The notes: generated from the letters alone by a model not told the origin. A DNA stretch of 64,000 nt from Pseudomonas triticifolii (GCF_014358015.1 NZ_JACONV010000011.1:85535-149534), one strand, 5' to 3'; shown: positions 15,490-24,547, counted from the stretch's first letter. Program-made: numbers and translations.

Positions 15490-17526
15490 ATGCCCTTGCG
15501 CCAACGCCTGGAAAACCTGCCTGTCGGCCAGAAGCTGCTGGCCGCCCTGCTGGTTCTGATGACCACCGTGCTGCTGGTTGCCAACCTGACCTTCATCAGC
15601 GCGGCCTATTACATTTCTCAGGAAGCCATGGCGCCGCAGGCACTGCAGACCATCGGTCGCCTGATCAGCAGCGCCAACCTTAATGAAAATGCGCTGAATT
15701 CACCTGACGACGCACGCGCTCTGCTCCGGGAGTTGAAAAGCTACGGCCCGTTACGCGCGGCAGCCATTTACGACAATGACGGCCAGCGGCTGGCACAGGT
15801 GCAACAAGGCGAAAGTCTGGAACTGCCGCATCACTTCAAGGACCTCGAAAGCTGGCGTCTGACCGAGTTTCGCAGCACGCAGGTGATTACGGTGCCCAAG
15901 CAAGACCAGCCACCTGGCCACCTGCTGCTGGTCGCCAGCAGCGAACTGCCGCCTGCGTTTTATACCGGCACCCTGACCGCCAGCCTGGGCATTCTGGTGT
16001 TCAGCGTCCTGTTGTGGCTGGTGGTGGCGCGACAGATTCGTCGCCTGATCACAGAGCCCATCTATCAGTTGGAAGAACTGTCCCGCCAGGTAACCCGCGA
16101 AGAAAACTACGCGCTGCGGGCCGAGCCCGGCAACGAGGACGAAATCGGCAGTCTGGCCGAGGCCTTCAACACCATGCTGTCGCGCATCGAAGCACGGGAG
16201 CAGCAGCTCAAACGCGCCCGCGACGACTCTCAGGAAGCCTACGACCAGGCGCAAGGCATGGCCGAGGAAACCCGTCACACCAACCGCAAACTGGAGCTGG
16301 AAGTTCAGGTCCGCAGCAAGATCGAAAAGAAGCTCACCGGGTTTCAGAACTACCTCAACAGCATCATCGACTCCATGCCATCGGCCATGATCGCGCTGGA
16401 TGAGCAGCTTTACGTGACCCAGTGGAATCAGGAAGCCAGCGCGCTTTCGGGCACGACCCTGGACGAAGCGATGAACCAGCCGATCTTCATCGCGTTCGAG
16501 CCAATGCGCTCGTTCCTGCCGCAGATCAAGCAGACCGTCGAACGGCACAGCGTCACCAAGATCGAGCGCGTGACCTGGATCAAGAACGAAGAGCCGAGCC
16601 ATTACGCGCTGACGTTTTACCCGCTGACCGGCGACGCAGGCCGTGGCGTGGTAATCCGCATCGACGACATCACCCAGCGCATCTCGCTGGAAGAAATGAT
16701 GGTGCAGTCGGAAAAAATGCTGTCTGTCGGCGGACTGGCAGCGGGCATGGCGCACGAAATCAACAATCCGCTGGGCGCGATCCTGCATAACGTGCAGAAC
16801 ATTCGGCGACGTCTGTCGCCGGACCTGCCCAAAAACATCGAGCAGGCCGAAACCGATGGCATCGACCTTGCGGTAGTGAACCACTACCTGACCAGCCGCG
16901 AGGTGCCGCAATTGCTGGATGGCATTCAGCAGGCGGGCGCACGCGCGGCGAAGATTGTCAGCCACATGCTTAACTTCAGCCGCCTGAGCAACCGTCAGTT
17001 ATCGCCTTGCGAGCTGCAGGCCCTGATCGATCAAGCGGTGGAGATCGCCAGTAACGACTTCGACCTGACCATCGGATTCGACTTCAAGGGCCAGCACATC
17101 ATTCGTCAGTTCGACCCGGAACTGGGGCCTGTACCGTGCATTGCCAACGAGCTGGAACAAGTGCTGCTGAACCTGTTGAAAAACGCTGCACAGGCCATTC
17201 ACCAGCGTGCCGACAGCGAGGAGCCAGGGCGCATCATCCTGCGCACCCGGCTCAATCCGCCGTGGGCCGAGATTCAGGTGGAAGACAACGGCATCGGCAT
17301 GTCCGAAAGCGTGCGCAAACGGACGTTCGAGCCGTTTTTCACCACCAAGGAAATCGGCCAGGGCACCGGACTGGGATTGTCGGTGTCGTACTTCATCATC
17401 ACCAACAACCACAAAGGCCAGATGGAAGTGCAATCTTCCGTCGGCAGCGGAACCTGTTTCACCTTACGCCTGCCGCTGATCGCCAATCAGGCGAGTGTGC
17501 AGCAACAGATTATTTCCAAGCCATGA
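15490..17526 (+). CDS. Membrane sensor histidine kinase (HAMP-PAS-HisKA), orphan
   Basis: A 678-residue sensor kinase. TM1 lies about 16-40, a periplasmic domain about 41-158, TM2 about 159-181, HAMP to about 235, a coiled coil about 238-285, a PAS domain about 290-400, then H-box MAHEINNPLG, N-box NLLKNAAQA and G-boxes DNGIGM and GTGLGLSVSY. The HEINNP H-box is of the type found with NtrC-like or bacteriophytochrome-like kinases. No response regulator lies nearby, so its partner is unknown. It resembles PA4398 as I recall, which affects motility and biofilm. The cobalamin adenosyltransferase gene starts 15 bp after the stop. Confidence 0.87.
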   Translation: MPLRQRLENLPVGQKLLAALLVLMTTVLLVANLTFISAAYYISQEAMAPQALQTIGRLISSANLNENALNSPDDARALLRELKSYGPLRAAAIYDNDGQRLAQVQQGESLELPHHFKDLESWRLTEFRSTQVITVPKQDQPPGHLLLVASSELPPAFYTGTLTASLGILVFSVLLWLVVARQIRRLITEPIYQLEELSRQVTREENYALRAEPGNEDEIGSLAEAFNTMLSRIEAREQQLKRARDDSQEAYDQAQGMAEETRHTNRKLELEVQVRSKIEKKLTGFQNYLNSIIDSMPSAMIALDEQLYVTQWNQEASALSGTTLDEAMNQPIFIAFEPMRSFLPQIKQTVERHSVTKIERVTWIKNEEPSHYALTFYPLTGDAGRGVVIRIDDITQRISLEEMMVQSEKMLSVGGLAAGMAHEINNPLGAILHNVQNIRRRLSPDLPKNIEQAETDGIDLAVVNHYLTSREVPQLLDGIQQAGARAAKIVSHMLNFSRLSNRQLSPCELQALIDQAVEIASNDFDLTIGFDFKGQHIIRQFDPELGPVPCIANELEQVLLNLLKNAAQAIHQRADSEEPGRIILRTRLNPPWAEIQVEDNGIGMSESVRKRTFEPFFTTKEIGQGTGLGLSVSYFIITNNHKGQMEVQSSVGSGTCFTLRLPLIANQASVQQQIISKP

Positions 17527-17541
17527 CCAGGAGCCATTGAA

Positions 17542-18120
17542 ATGGGCTTTCGTTTGTCGAAAATCTATACACGTACCGGAGACACCGGTGAAACCGGACT
17601 GGGTGACGGCCGCCGGGTCTCCAAGGATCATCCACGGGTCGAGGCCATTGGCGAAGTCGATACCCTCAACAGCCAGATCGGCCTGCTGTTGGCCGGACTC
17701 AGTGAGCAGGCGTCGGTCGTTTCCGGGCTCCACGAAGTGATCGAAGTATTGGCCCCCTGCCAGCATCGGTTGTTCGATCTGGGCGGCGAGCTGGCCATGC
17801 CCACGTACAAGGCGCTGAACAGCGCCGAGGTCGAACGTCTTGAGGCAGCGATTGACGTATGGAACGAAGAGCTGGGGCCGCTGGAAAACTTCATTCTGCC
17901 CGGCGGGTCCGCGCTGATCGCTCAAGCACACGTGTGCCGCAGTCTGGCCCGCAGTGCCGAGCGCCGCTGTCAGCACCTGAATGCGGTCGAACCGCTTGAA
18001 GGGGCGGGTCTGGCGTACATCAATCGATTGTCGGACCTGCTGTTCGTCGCGGCGCGCGTGATTGCCCGAAGACAAGGCATCGCCGAGATCCTGTGGCAGC
18101 CAGCGCCAAAGCCGGAGTGA
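17542..18120 (+). CDS. PduO-type ATP:cob(I)alamin adenosyltransferase
   Basis: A 192-residue enzyme that moves the adenosyl group of ATP to cob(I)alamin to make coenzyme B12. KIYTRTGDTGETGLGDGRRV is the ATP-binding N-terminal loop; SLARSAERRCQ and YINRLSDLLFVAARV carry the conserved Arg, Asn and Asp residues of the trimeric fold. ATG at 17542 follows AGGAG. It lies 15 bp after the kinase gene, so the two may be one transcript. No other cobalamin gene is in the window. Confidence 0.92.
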   Translation: MGFRLSKIYTRTGDTGETGLGDGRRVSKDHPRVEAIGEVDTLNSQIGLLLAGLSEQASVVSGLHEVIEVLAPCQHRLFDLGGELAMPTYKALNSAEVERLEAAIDVWNEELGPLENFILPGGSALIAQAHVCRSLARSAERRCQHLNAVEPLEGAGLAYINRLSDLLFVAARVIARRQGIAEILWQPAPKPE

Positions 18121-18149
18121 GGTCGTTACGCGTCTCGCTGCTCTGAAGA

Positions 18150-18245
18150 TCCCGCGGGAACGAGCTTGATCGCGAAGGCGGTATGTCAGGCGCTACATCT
18201 TTGCAGAATGTACCGGCCTTTTCGCGGACAAGTCCGCTCCCACGA
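18150..18245. repeat. REPIN copy 1 (divergent inverted REP pair)
   Basis: CCCGCGGGAACGAGCTTGAT-type REP at the left and inverted CGCGGACAAGTCCGCTCCCA at the right. The left REP carries changes that break its inner palindrome. Confidence 0.75.
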
Positions 18246-18400
18246 TGTGCGTTGCTTGCTTCACGTGAGCGCCAGGTCGAGGACGCGGCGAGGCATCTCA
18301 CGAGGCTGGGTGTCAATCCAGTGAAGCCTGTGTGTCACGCCACGCGAAACGCTAAGGCAACGATCAGTACTTCTCAGGTTACGCGTCTTGCTGCTCTGAA

Positions 18401-18498
18401 GATCCCGTGGGAGCGAGCTTGCTCGCGAAGGCGGTGTGTCATGCGCTACATCTTTGCCGAATGTACCGGCCTCTTCGTGAGCAAGCTCACTCCCACGA
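18401..18498. repeat. REPIN copy 2
   Basis: GTGGGAGCGAGCTTGCTCGC at the left and inverted CGTGAGCAAGCTCACTCCCA at the right, each with its own inner palindrome. Confidence 0.85.
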
Positions 18499-18595
18499 GG
18501 TTGGGTGTCAATCCAGTGAAGCCTGTGTGTCACGCCACGCGAAACGCACAGGCAACGATCAGCACTTATCAGGTTACGCGTCTTGCTGCTCTGAA

Positions 18596-18693
18596 GATCC
18601 CGTGGGAGCGAGCTTGCTCGCGAAGGCGGTATGTCAGGCGCTACATCTTTGCCGAATGTACCGGCCTTTTCGCGGACAAGTCCGCTCCCACGA
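18596..18693. repeat. REPIN copy 3
   Basis: The left REP is identical to copy 2; the right REP (CGCGGACAAGTCCGCTCCCA) is identical to copy 1. This mix suggests recombination or conversion among copies. Confidence 0.85.
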
Positions 18694-18763
18694 GGCTGGG
18701 TGTGAATCCAGTGAAGGTTGGGGGTCAATCCACGCGAGACGCACAGGCAACGATCGGCACTTC

Positions 18764-19711
18764 TCAGACCTCTTGCGGCCAGAACGCACGTATCCCTGCA
18801 ACGCCCTGAGCGCCGCTTTCCCAAGCTTTTTGTCGCTCGGCAGGCCCAACACCACCCAGCAGGTAAACCGGCTTGGAAAAGCCTGTGATCAGCTCGGCAG
18901 CCAACGCCCAGCCCAACGGCTGCGCATCGGGATGCGTCAAGGTTGGCTGTATCGGCGACAGGGTCACGAAATCCACACCCATCTGTTCGGCCAGTGCCAG
19001 CTCTTCGGCGTTATGGCATGAAGCGGCCAGCCAGCGATCTTCTGGAAACGGACGCCCACGGCTGGCGTACTTGCGCAGCTGTTCAGCCGTCAGGTGCCAG
19101 CCAGCGGAAGGGAAATCCCCCAGCCACTCCAGCGGGCCCTTGAGCATCAGTTGTGCCTTGCCAGCGCACAACCCCGCAGCATCCACCGCCATGTCGCGGT
19201 ACTTGGGATCGTAGCCACCCGGCGCACGCAACTGAACCAGTTTGATACCACCCGCGACAGCCTTCTGAATGCCACGCAGCACTTCGATGTTGTCCAGCCC
19301 TTCCGGGGTAATCAGGTACTCGCCCGGCAGGCGTGCTGCCGCGACAATCGGTCGATTGGCCGCCGGAAAGTCGTAATTGGCCAGCTCACGTGAACTCACC
19401 CAGGCCAGCGGCTGGCCTTCGGCACCGTGTGGCTCGCCGGTGAACGCCGAGACTTCCCACACATCCAGCAGCACGTGCTTGTCTGGATAGTCGTGCTGAA
19501 TCTTGATCAGCGGACGTGCCGCAGTGACCATGATGCCCAGCTCTTCCTGCAGTTCACGCCGCAGCGCCGTCTCGACCGCCTCGCCCTCTTCGACCTTGCC
19601 GCCGGGAAACTCCCACAAACCGCCCTGGTGCTGACTGTCAGCCCGTCTGGCGATCAGGATCTTGCCATCAATGCCACGGATGACAGCGGCGGCCACGTGA
19701 ACTCGTTTCAC
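18764..19711 (-). CDS. mutT: Nudix hydrolase (MutT-like) fused to ThiE/TenI-like domain
   Basis: A 315-residue two-domain protein. Residues 1-130 are a Nudix hydrolase with box GGKVEEGEAVETALRRELQE, typical of 8-oxo-dGTP-cleaning MutT. Residues about 140-315 are a thiamine-phosphate-synthase-like barrel (YLITPEGLDN, GIKLVQLRAP, FVTLSPIQPT, YLLGGVGP). The usual K and N/D residues that bind Mg and pyrophosphate after QxR are not evident, so this half may be non-catalytic. The start is GTG at 19711 with AGGAG upstream, 2 bp after the preceding GST stop. The fusion is common in gammaproteobacteria. Confidence 0.85.
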   Translation of the reverse strand: MKRVHVAAAVIRGIDGKILIARRADSQHQGGLWEFPGGKVEEGEAVETALRRELQEELGIMVTAARPLIKIQHDYPDKHVLLDVWEVSAFTGEPHGAEGQPLAWVSSRELANYDFPAANRPIVAAARLPGEYLITPEGLDNIEVLRGIQKAVAGGIKLVQLRAPGGYDPKYRDMAVDAAGLCAGKAQLMLKGPLEWLGDFPSAGWHLTAEQLRKYASRGRPFPEDRWLAASCHNAEELALAEQMGVDFVTLSPIQPTLTHPDAQPLGWALAAELITGFSKPVYLLGGVGPAERQKAWESGAQGVAGIRAFWPQEV

Positions 19712-19713
19712 AA

Positions 19714-20340
19714 TCAGGACTCCTCTAGAGCGGCCTGCTGCCAGCGCTGGAAAGCAGGCCACTGGTAGATGGCTTCAATGTAAGCCAGCGCCTCGTCAGG
19801 CAGCGCCACGCGGTAGCCGCGCAGGCGGATAACCACAGGGGCGAAGAACGCGTCGGCGATGCTCGGAAGACCGAACAGGAATGGACCGGCTTCCTTTGCG
19901 GCGGCGCGGCACTCGGCCCACAGCTCGACGATACGGTCGATGTCGTTCTGAGCGTCGACCGGAATCACTTCCAGCGCCTGATCGCGACGCAGGTCCATCG
20001 GCATGTTCGAACGCAGACTCACGAAACCGCTGTGCATCTGTGCACAGGCAGAACGCGCCTGAGCACGGGCGGCGATGTCACGCGGCCACAACTCGACATC
20101 CGGAAAACGCTCGACCAGGTACTCACAGATCGCCAGCGAATCGATGATGGTGCCGTGCTCGCACTGCAACGCGGGCACTTTGCCGGTAGGCGAATACTTG
20201 AGGATGTTCTCACGGGTGTCAGACTGGTTCAGGCGAACGACCTGATCGGTGAACGGCGCGCCAGTCATCTCCAGCACCAGCCAGGGACGCAGCGACCACG
20301 AAGAATAGCGTTTGTCGCCGATGATTAGGTGCAGTCTCAT
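19714..20340 (-). CDS. Glutathione S-transferase family protein
   Basis: A 208-residue protein. The thioredoxin-like N-terminal domain reads LIIGDKRYSSWSLRPWLVLE with a Ser in the catalytic position and TGKVPALQCEHGTIIDSLAI, the cis-Pro and glutathione-binding SxAI region. The all-alpha C-terminal domain follows, with the N-capping SIADAFFAPV. This places it near the maleylacetoacetate isomerase/zeta-like GSTs, but the substrate is unknown. ATG at 20340 is used because the fold begins at MRLHLIIGD. It is in a likely argJ-gst-mutT transcript. Confidence 0.88.
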   Translation of the reverse strand: MRLHLIIGDKRYSSWSLRPWLVLEMTGAPFTDQVVRLNQSDTRENILKYSPTGKVPALQCEHGTIIDSLAICEYLVERFPDVELWPRDIAARAQARSACAQMHSGFVSLRSNMPMDLRRDQALEVIPVDAQNDIDRIVELWAECRAAAKEAGPFLFGLPSIADAFFAPVVIRLRGYRVALPDEALAYIEAIYQWPAFQRWQQAALEES

Positions 20341-20391
20341 GTTCAACTCCATTGAGTGGCGCAGGCGACAGAGCGCCCGCGCCGGAATGAA

Positions 20392-21609
20392 TCAGGTGCG
20401 GTATTCCGCGTTGATCTTCACGTATTCATGGGACAGATCGGTGGTCCAGATCGTTTCGCTGCACTCACCACGGCCCAGCTCGATGCGGATAGTGATTTCT
20501 TCTTCAGCCATGACCGCCGAACCCTGCTCCTCAGTGTAGGTTGTCGCACGGCAGCCCTGGCTTGCGATGCAGACGCCGCTCAGGAACACGTCGATCTTGC
20601 TGACGTCCAGATCCGGCACACCTGCGCGGCCAACGGCGGCCAGAATGCGACCCCAGTTCGGATCGGAAGCGAACAGCGCGGTCTTGATCAGTGGCGAGTG
20701 AGCCACCGCGTAGCCGACGTCCAGACACTCCTGATGATTGCCGCCACCATTGACTTCGACCGTGACGAACTTGGTCGCGCCCTCGCCGTCGCGCACGATC
20801 GCCTGGGCGACTTCCATGCACACTTCGAAGACGGCTTTTTTCAAGGCGTCGAACAACGGGCCTTTGGCTTCGGTCACTTCAGGCACGTTGGCCTGACCGG
20901 TGGCGATCAGCATGCAGCAGTCGTTGGTCGAGGTATCGCCATCGATGGTGATGCGGTTGAACGACTTGTTCGCGCCATCGCGGATCAGGTCTTGAAGCAC
21001 GCTCTGCGAAACCTTGGCATCGGTGGCGATGTAGCCGAGCATGGTCGCCATGTTCGGCCGAATCATGCCTGCGCCCTTGCTGATGCCGGTCACCGTGACG
21101 GTCACGCCGTCGTGCTGGAACTGACGGCTGGCGCCCTTGGGCAGGGTGTCGGTGGTCATGATGCCGGTGGCCGCAGCCGCCCAGTTATCCACAGACAGGT
21201 CGTCGAGGGCCGCTTGCAGCGCGCCTTCGATCTTTTCCACAGGCAACGGCTCGCCGATCACACCGGTGGAGTAAGGCAGCACGGCAGACGCATCGACGCC
21301 GGTCAGTTCAGCCAGTTTCTCGCAGGTACGACGCGCTGCGATCAAGCCTGGCTCGCCGGTGCCTGCATTGGCGTTACCGGTGTTGGTCAGCAGATAGCGC
21401 ACGGTGCCCTGCACGCGCTGCTTGGCCAGGATGACGGGGGCAGCACAGAACGCGTTCAGCGTGAACACACCGGCAACGCTTGAGCCTTCGGCGCAGCGCA
21501 TCACCACGACATCCTTGCGCCCCGGGCGTTTGATGCCGGCAGAAGAAATGCCAAGTTCAAAACCGGGAACCGGGTGCAGCGTAGGCAACGGACCAAGACC
21601 AACAGCCAT
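20392..21609 (-). CDS. argJ: Glutamate N-acetyltransferase / amino-acid acetyltransferase ArgJ
   Basis: A 405-residue bifunctional enzyme of arginine synthesis that moves acetyl from N-acetylornithine to glutamate. It cuts itself into alpha and beta chains before the nucleophile Thr in the motif TGVIGEPLP. GISKGAGMIRPNMATML, GDTSTNDC and the C-terminal VKINAEYRT are characteristic. ATG at 21609 follows AGGAG. It is downstream of secA on the same strand, but a terminator separates them. Confidence 0.95.
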   Translation of the reverse strand: MAVGLGPLPTLHPVPGFELGISSAGIKRPGRKDVVVMRCAEGSSVAGVFTLNAFCAAPVILAKQRVQGTVRYLLTNTGNANAGTGEPGLIAARRTCEKLAELTGVDASAVLPYSTGVIGEPLPVEKIEGALQAALDDLSVDNWAAAATGIMTTDTLPKGASRQFQHDGVTVTVTGISKGAGMIRPNMATMLGYIATDAKVSQSVLQDLIRDGANKSFNRITIDGDTSTNDCCMLIATGQANVPEVTEAKGPLFDALKKAVFEVCMEVAQAIVRDGEGATKFVTVEVNGGGNHQECLDVGYAVAHSPLIKTALFASDPNWGRILAAVGRAGVPDLDVSKIDVFLSGVCIASQGCRATTYTEEQGSAVMAEEEITIRIELGRGECSETIWTTDLSHEYVKINAEYRT

Positions 21610-21663
21610 CGGGGTGCTCCTCATGGAGTGTGTGCGCCGCCCACATCGGTACGGCGATCAATG

Positions 21664-21697
21664 AAAAAACGCCGCGACGGGCAAGCCGGTCGCGGCG
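21664..21697 (-). terminator. Intrinsic terminator of secA
   Basis: CGCCGCGAC (21670-21678) pairs with GTCGCGGCG (21689-21697). On the minus strand six T follow the stem, 20 bp past the secA stop. Confidence 0.85.
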
Positions 21698-21719
21698 CGG
21701 GTATTACAGTGTCAGGACC

Positions 21720-24458
21720 TTAGTTGATCTGGCCGTGACAGTGCTTGAATTTCTTGCCCGAACCACACCAGCACAGCTCGTTGCGACCCAGCTTCTGGTC
21801 ATTGCGAACCGGCGTTGTGGCGACGGCAACGGCCTCACCCTCTTCCTCGATCAGCGCAGGCTGATCAATACCAGGGGCTTCAGCGTGTTCGAACTGCATG
21901 CGCTTGGCCAGTTCCTCGGCTTCCTGACGCTGACGCGCCTCTTCTTCCTCGGGGTCTTCGCGACGAACCTGAACGTGGGACAGGACGCGGATGGTGTCGC
22001 GCTTGATCGAGTCCAGCAGTTCCTGGAACAGGGTGAACGACTCGCGCTTGTATTCCTGCTTCGGGTTCTTCTGGGCGTAGCCACGCAGGTGAATACCATG
22101 ACGCAGGTGATCCATTGTCGACAGGTGGTCTTTCCACAGGTCGTCCAGAACACGCAACAGAATCTGCTTCTCGAAGGAGCGCAGCGCTTCGGCACTGGCC
22201 TGATCTTCCTTCTCGTTATACGCGACCAGCAGCTGCTCCATGATCTTGGTGCGCAGGCTGTCTTCGTGCAGGTGATCGTCTTCGTCGAGCCATTGCTGAA
22301 TCGGCAGCTTCACAGCGAAATCGGTGTTCAAGGAAGCTTCCAGCCCCGCAACATCCCACTGCTCAGGCATCGACTGTGGCGGAATGTGCTGACTGATCAG
22401 GTTGTTCAGCACTTCCTCACGGAAGTCGGTAATGGTTTCACCGATATTGTTGGTGGCCAGCAGCGTGTTACGCATGTGATAGATCACTTTGCGCTGCTCG
22501 TTGGCCACGTCGTCGAATTCCAGCAACTGTTTGCGGATATCGAAGTTACGACCTTCGACCTTGCGCTGTGCCTTCTCAATGGCGTTGGTGACCATGCGAT
22601 GCTCGATGGCCTCGCCGGACTGCATACCCAGCGCCTTCATGAAGTTTTTCACCCGGTCAGAGGCGAAAATGCGCATCAGACTGTCTTCCAGCGACAGGTA
22701 GAAACGGCTGGAGCCGGTGTCCCCCTGACGACCGGCACGACCACGCAACTGGTTGTCGATGCGGCGAGATTCGTGACGCTCGGACGCGATCACATGCAGA
22801 CCGCCCGCCTCGATCACCTGCTGGTGACGCTTCTGCCAGTCAGCCTTGATCTGCGCGACCTGCTCAGGCGTCGGGTCTTCAAGATTGGCAACTTCGACTT
22901 CCCAGTTACCGCCCAACAGAATGTCGGTACCGCGACCGGCCATGTTGGTGGCGATGGTCAGCGCGCCCGGACGACCGGCCTGAGCGATGATTTCCGCTTC
23001 TTTCTCGTGGAACTTGGCGTTCAGAACCTTGTGCTCGATGCCTTCTGCGTTGAGCAGACGGGACATGTGCTCGGAGGTTTCGATGGTCGCCGTACCCACC
23101 AGCACCGGACGGTTTTCCGCAAGGCAGGCCTTGATGTCGGTAACGATGGCTGCGTACTTCTCTTCCGCCGTCAGGTAGACGAGGTCGTTGAAGTCTTTAC
23201 GGGCCAGCGGCTTGTTCGGCGGGATGACCATCACGGCCAGGTTGTAGATCTGGTGGAATTCGAACGCTTCGGTGTCGGCTGTACCGGTCATGCCGGACAG
23301 CTTGTTGTACAGACGGAAGTAGTTCTGGAACGTGGTCGATGCCAGTGTCTGGCTTTCGGCCTGAATGTTCAGGTTTTCCTTGGCCTCGATAGCCTGGTGC
23401 AGACCCTCGGACAGACGACGGCCCGGCATGGTACGACCGGTGTGCTCGTCAACCAGCAGCACCTGACCGTCCTGGACGATGTACTCAACGTTGCGGTTGA
23501 ACAGCTTGTGCGCACGCAAACCGGCGTAAACATGGGTCAGCAGACCCAGGTTATGCGCCGAATAAAGGCTTTCTCCCTCAGCCAGCAGGCCGACTTCGGT
23601 GAGCATCTCTTCGATGAACTGGTGACCGGCTTCGTTCAGCTCGACCTGACGGGTTTTCTCGTCGACGGTGAAGTGACCGGCCTTGGTGACCTGACCTTCC
23701 ACTTCCTCGATGTGCTGCTCGAGTTTAGGGATCAGTCGGTTGATTTCGGTGTACAGCCTGGAGCTGTCTTCAGCCTGACCGGAGATGATCAGCGGTGTGC
23801 GCGCTTCGTCGATCAGGATGGAGTCGACTTCGTCGATCACGGCAAAGTTGAGTTCACGCTGGAACTTGTCGTCCATGCTGAACGCCATGTTGTCGCGCAG
23901 GTAATCGAAGCCGTATTCGTTGTTGGTGCCGTAGGTGATGTCGGCAGCATAGGCCGCGCGCTTTTCTTCCGGTGGCTGGAAAGGCGTGACGATCCCTACG
24001 GTCAGGCCGAGGAATTCATACAGCGGGCGCATCCAGTTGGCGTCACGGCGTGCCAGGTAGTCGTTCACGGTTACGACGTGAACACCCTTGCCCGACAGGG
24101 CGTTGAGGTAGACCGCCAGGGTACCGACGAGCGTTTTACCCTCACCGGTACGCATCTCTGCGATCTGACCTTCGTGCAGGGTCATGCCGCCGATCAACTG
24201 GACGTCGAAGTGGCGCATGCCCATGACGCGCTTGCCCGCTTCACGCGCGACAGCGAACGCTTCCGGCAGCAATTGATCGAGGGTCTCGCCTTTGGCTATG
24301 CGGGCCTTGAACTCTTCGGTCTTGGCGCGCAATTGCTCGTCCGAAAGGGCCACCATTTGCTCTTCGAAGGCATTGACGAGCTGAACCGTCTTGAGCATGC
24401 GTTTGACTTCACGCTCGTTCTTGCTTCCAAAAAGTTTTTTTAACAAAGGCGCAAACAT
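21720..24458 (-). CDS. secA: Preprotein translocase ATPase SecA
   Basis: A 912-residue motor that pushes unfolded preproteins through SecYEG. Walker A is MRTGEGKTLV near residue 105, Walker B VIDEVDSILIDEARTPL near 208, and the second helicase motif region contains TNMAGRGTDILLGG. The C-terminal zinc site CWCGSGKKFKHCHG binds SecB and lipids. ATG at 24458 (MFAPLLKKLFGSKNER) is preferred over an in-frame GTG six codons upstream. No secM-like gene precedes it; the leader holds two stem-loops instead. Confidence 0.97.
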   Translation of the reverse strand: MFAPLLKKLFGSKNEREVKRMLKTVQLVNAFEEQMVALSDEQLRAKTEEFKARIAKGETLDQLLPEAFAVAREAGKRVMGMRHFDVQLIGGMTLHEGQIAEMRTGEGKTLVGTLAVYLNALSGKGVHVVTVNDYLARRDANWMRPLYEFLGLTVGIVTPFQPPEEKRAAYAADITYGTNNEYGFDYLRDNMAFSMDDKFQRELNFAVIDEVDSILIDEARTPLIISGQAEDSSRLYTEINRLIPKLEQHIEEVEGQVTKAGHFTVDEKTRQVELNEAGHQFIEEMLTEVGLLAEGESLYSAHNLGLLTHVYAGLRAHKLFNRNVEYIVQDGQVLLVDEHTGRTMPGRRLSEGLHQAIEAKENLNIQAESQTLASTTFQNYFRLYNKLSGMTGTADTEAFEFHQIYNLAVMVIPPNKPLARKDFNDLVYLTAEEKYAAIVTDIKACLAENRPVLVGTATIETSEHMSRLLNAEGIEHKVLNAKFHEKEAEIIAQAGRPGALTIATNMAGRGTDILLGGNWEVEVANLEDPTPEQVAQIKADWQKRHQQVIEAGGLHVIASERHESRRIDNQLRGRAGRQGDTGSSRFYLSLEDSLMRIFASDRVKNFMKALGMQSGEAIEHRMVTNAIEKAQRKVEGRNFDIRKQLLEFDDVANEQRKVIYHMRNTLLATNNIGETITDFREEVLNNLISQHIPPQSMPEQWDVAGLEASLNTDFAVKLPIQQWLDEDDHLHEDSLRTKIMEQLLVAYNEKEDQASAEALRSFEKQILLRVLDDLWKDHLSTMDHLRHGIHLRGYAQKNPKQEYKRESFTLFQELLDSIKRDTIRVLSHVQVRREDPEEEEARQRQEAEELAKRMQFEHAEAPGIDQPALIEEEGEAVAVATTPVRNDQKLGRNELCWCGSGKKFKHCHGQIN

Positions 24459-24489
24459 ATCGACAGGATCTTCCACACATAGGAATGGA

Positions 24490-24547
24490 GGGCGGCCCCG
24501 TGAGTCGCCCGTGCAGCCCTGATGGCTGCATGCGAACGAGCATTCTA
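24490..24547 (-). promoter_or_regulatory. Candidate secA promoter -10 and structured leader
   Basis: On the minus strand TAGAAT (24542-24547) could be the -10. Downstream lie stem TGCAGCC/GGCTGCA with a 5-nt loop (24512-24530) and stem GGGCG/CGCCC (24490-24510), both before the secA start at 24458. No convincing -35 was found. The rest of the 305-bp gap holds the dciA promoter region. Confidence 0.4.

Larger units (their letters stand above)
18126..18767. repeat. Three tandem copies of a 195-bp unit, each holding a REP doublet
   Basis: Copies start with the same TTACGCGTC at 18126, 18379 and 18574. Copies 2 and 3 are 195 and 194 bp and nearly identical; copy 1 is 253 bp. The extra 58 bp in copy 1 (about 18246-18303) is bounded by a CACGA direct repeat. 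Each copy has two inverted REP sequences about 100 bp across plus a 95-bp linker. Since 195 is a multiple of 3, the array stays open in several frames but shows no real gene. Confidence 0.88.

Noticed and set aside
18126..18767. Repeat array considered as a CRISPR
   Set aside because: Units are 195 bp and almost wholly identical, with no short repeat/unique spacer pattern and no cas genes.
18183..18809. 208-codon frame with internal protein repeats across the REPIN array
   Set aside because: Its repeats are just translated 195-bp DNA units (a multiple of 3), and the opposite strand is equally open. No start signal.
21630..24443. 937-codon open frame antisense to secA
   Set aside because: It lies wholly opposite secA with aligned codon positions. 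In GC-rich genomes the sense codons TTA, CTA and TCA are rare, so antisense stops are avoided by chance. The translation looks like no known family.
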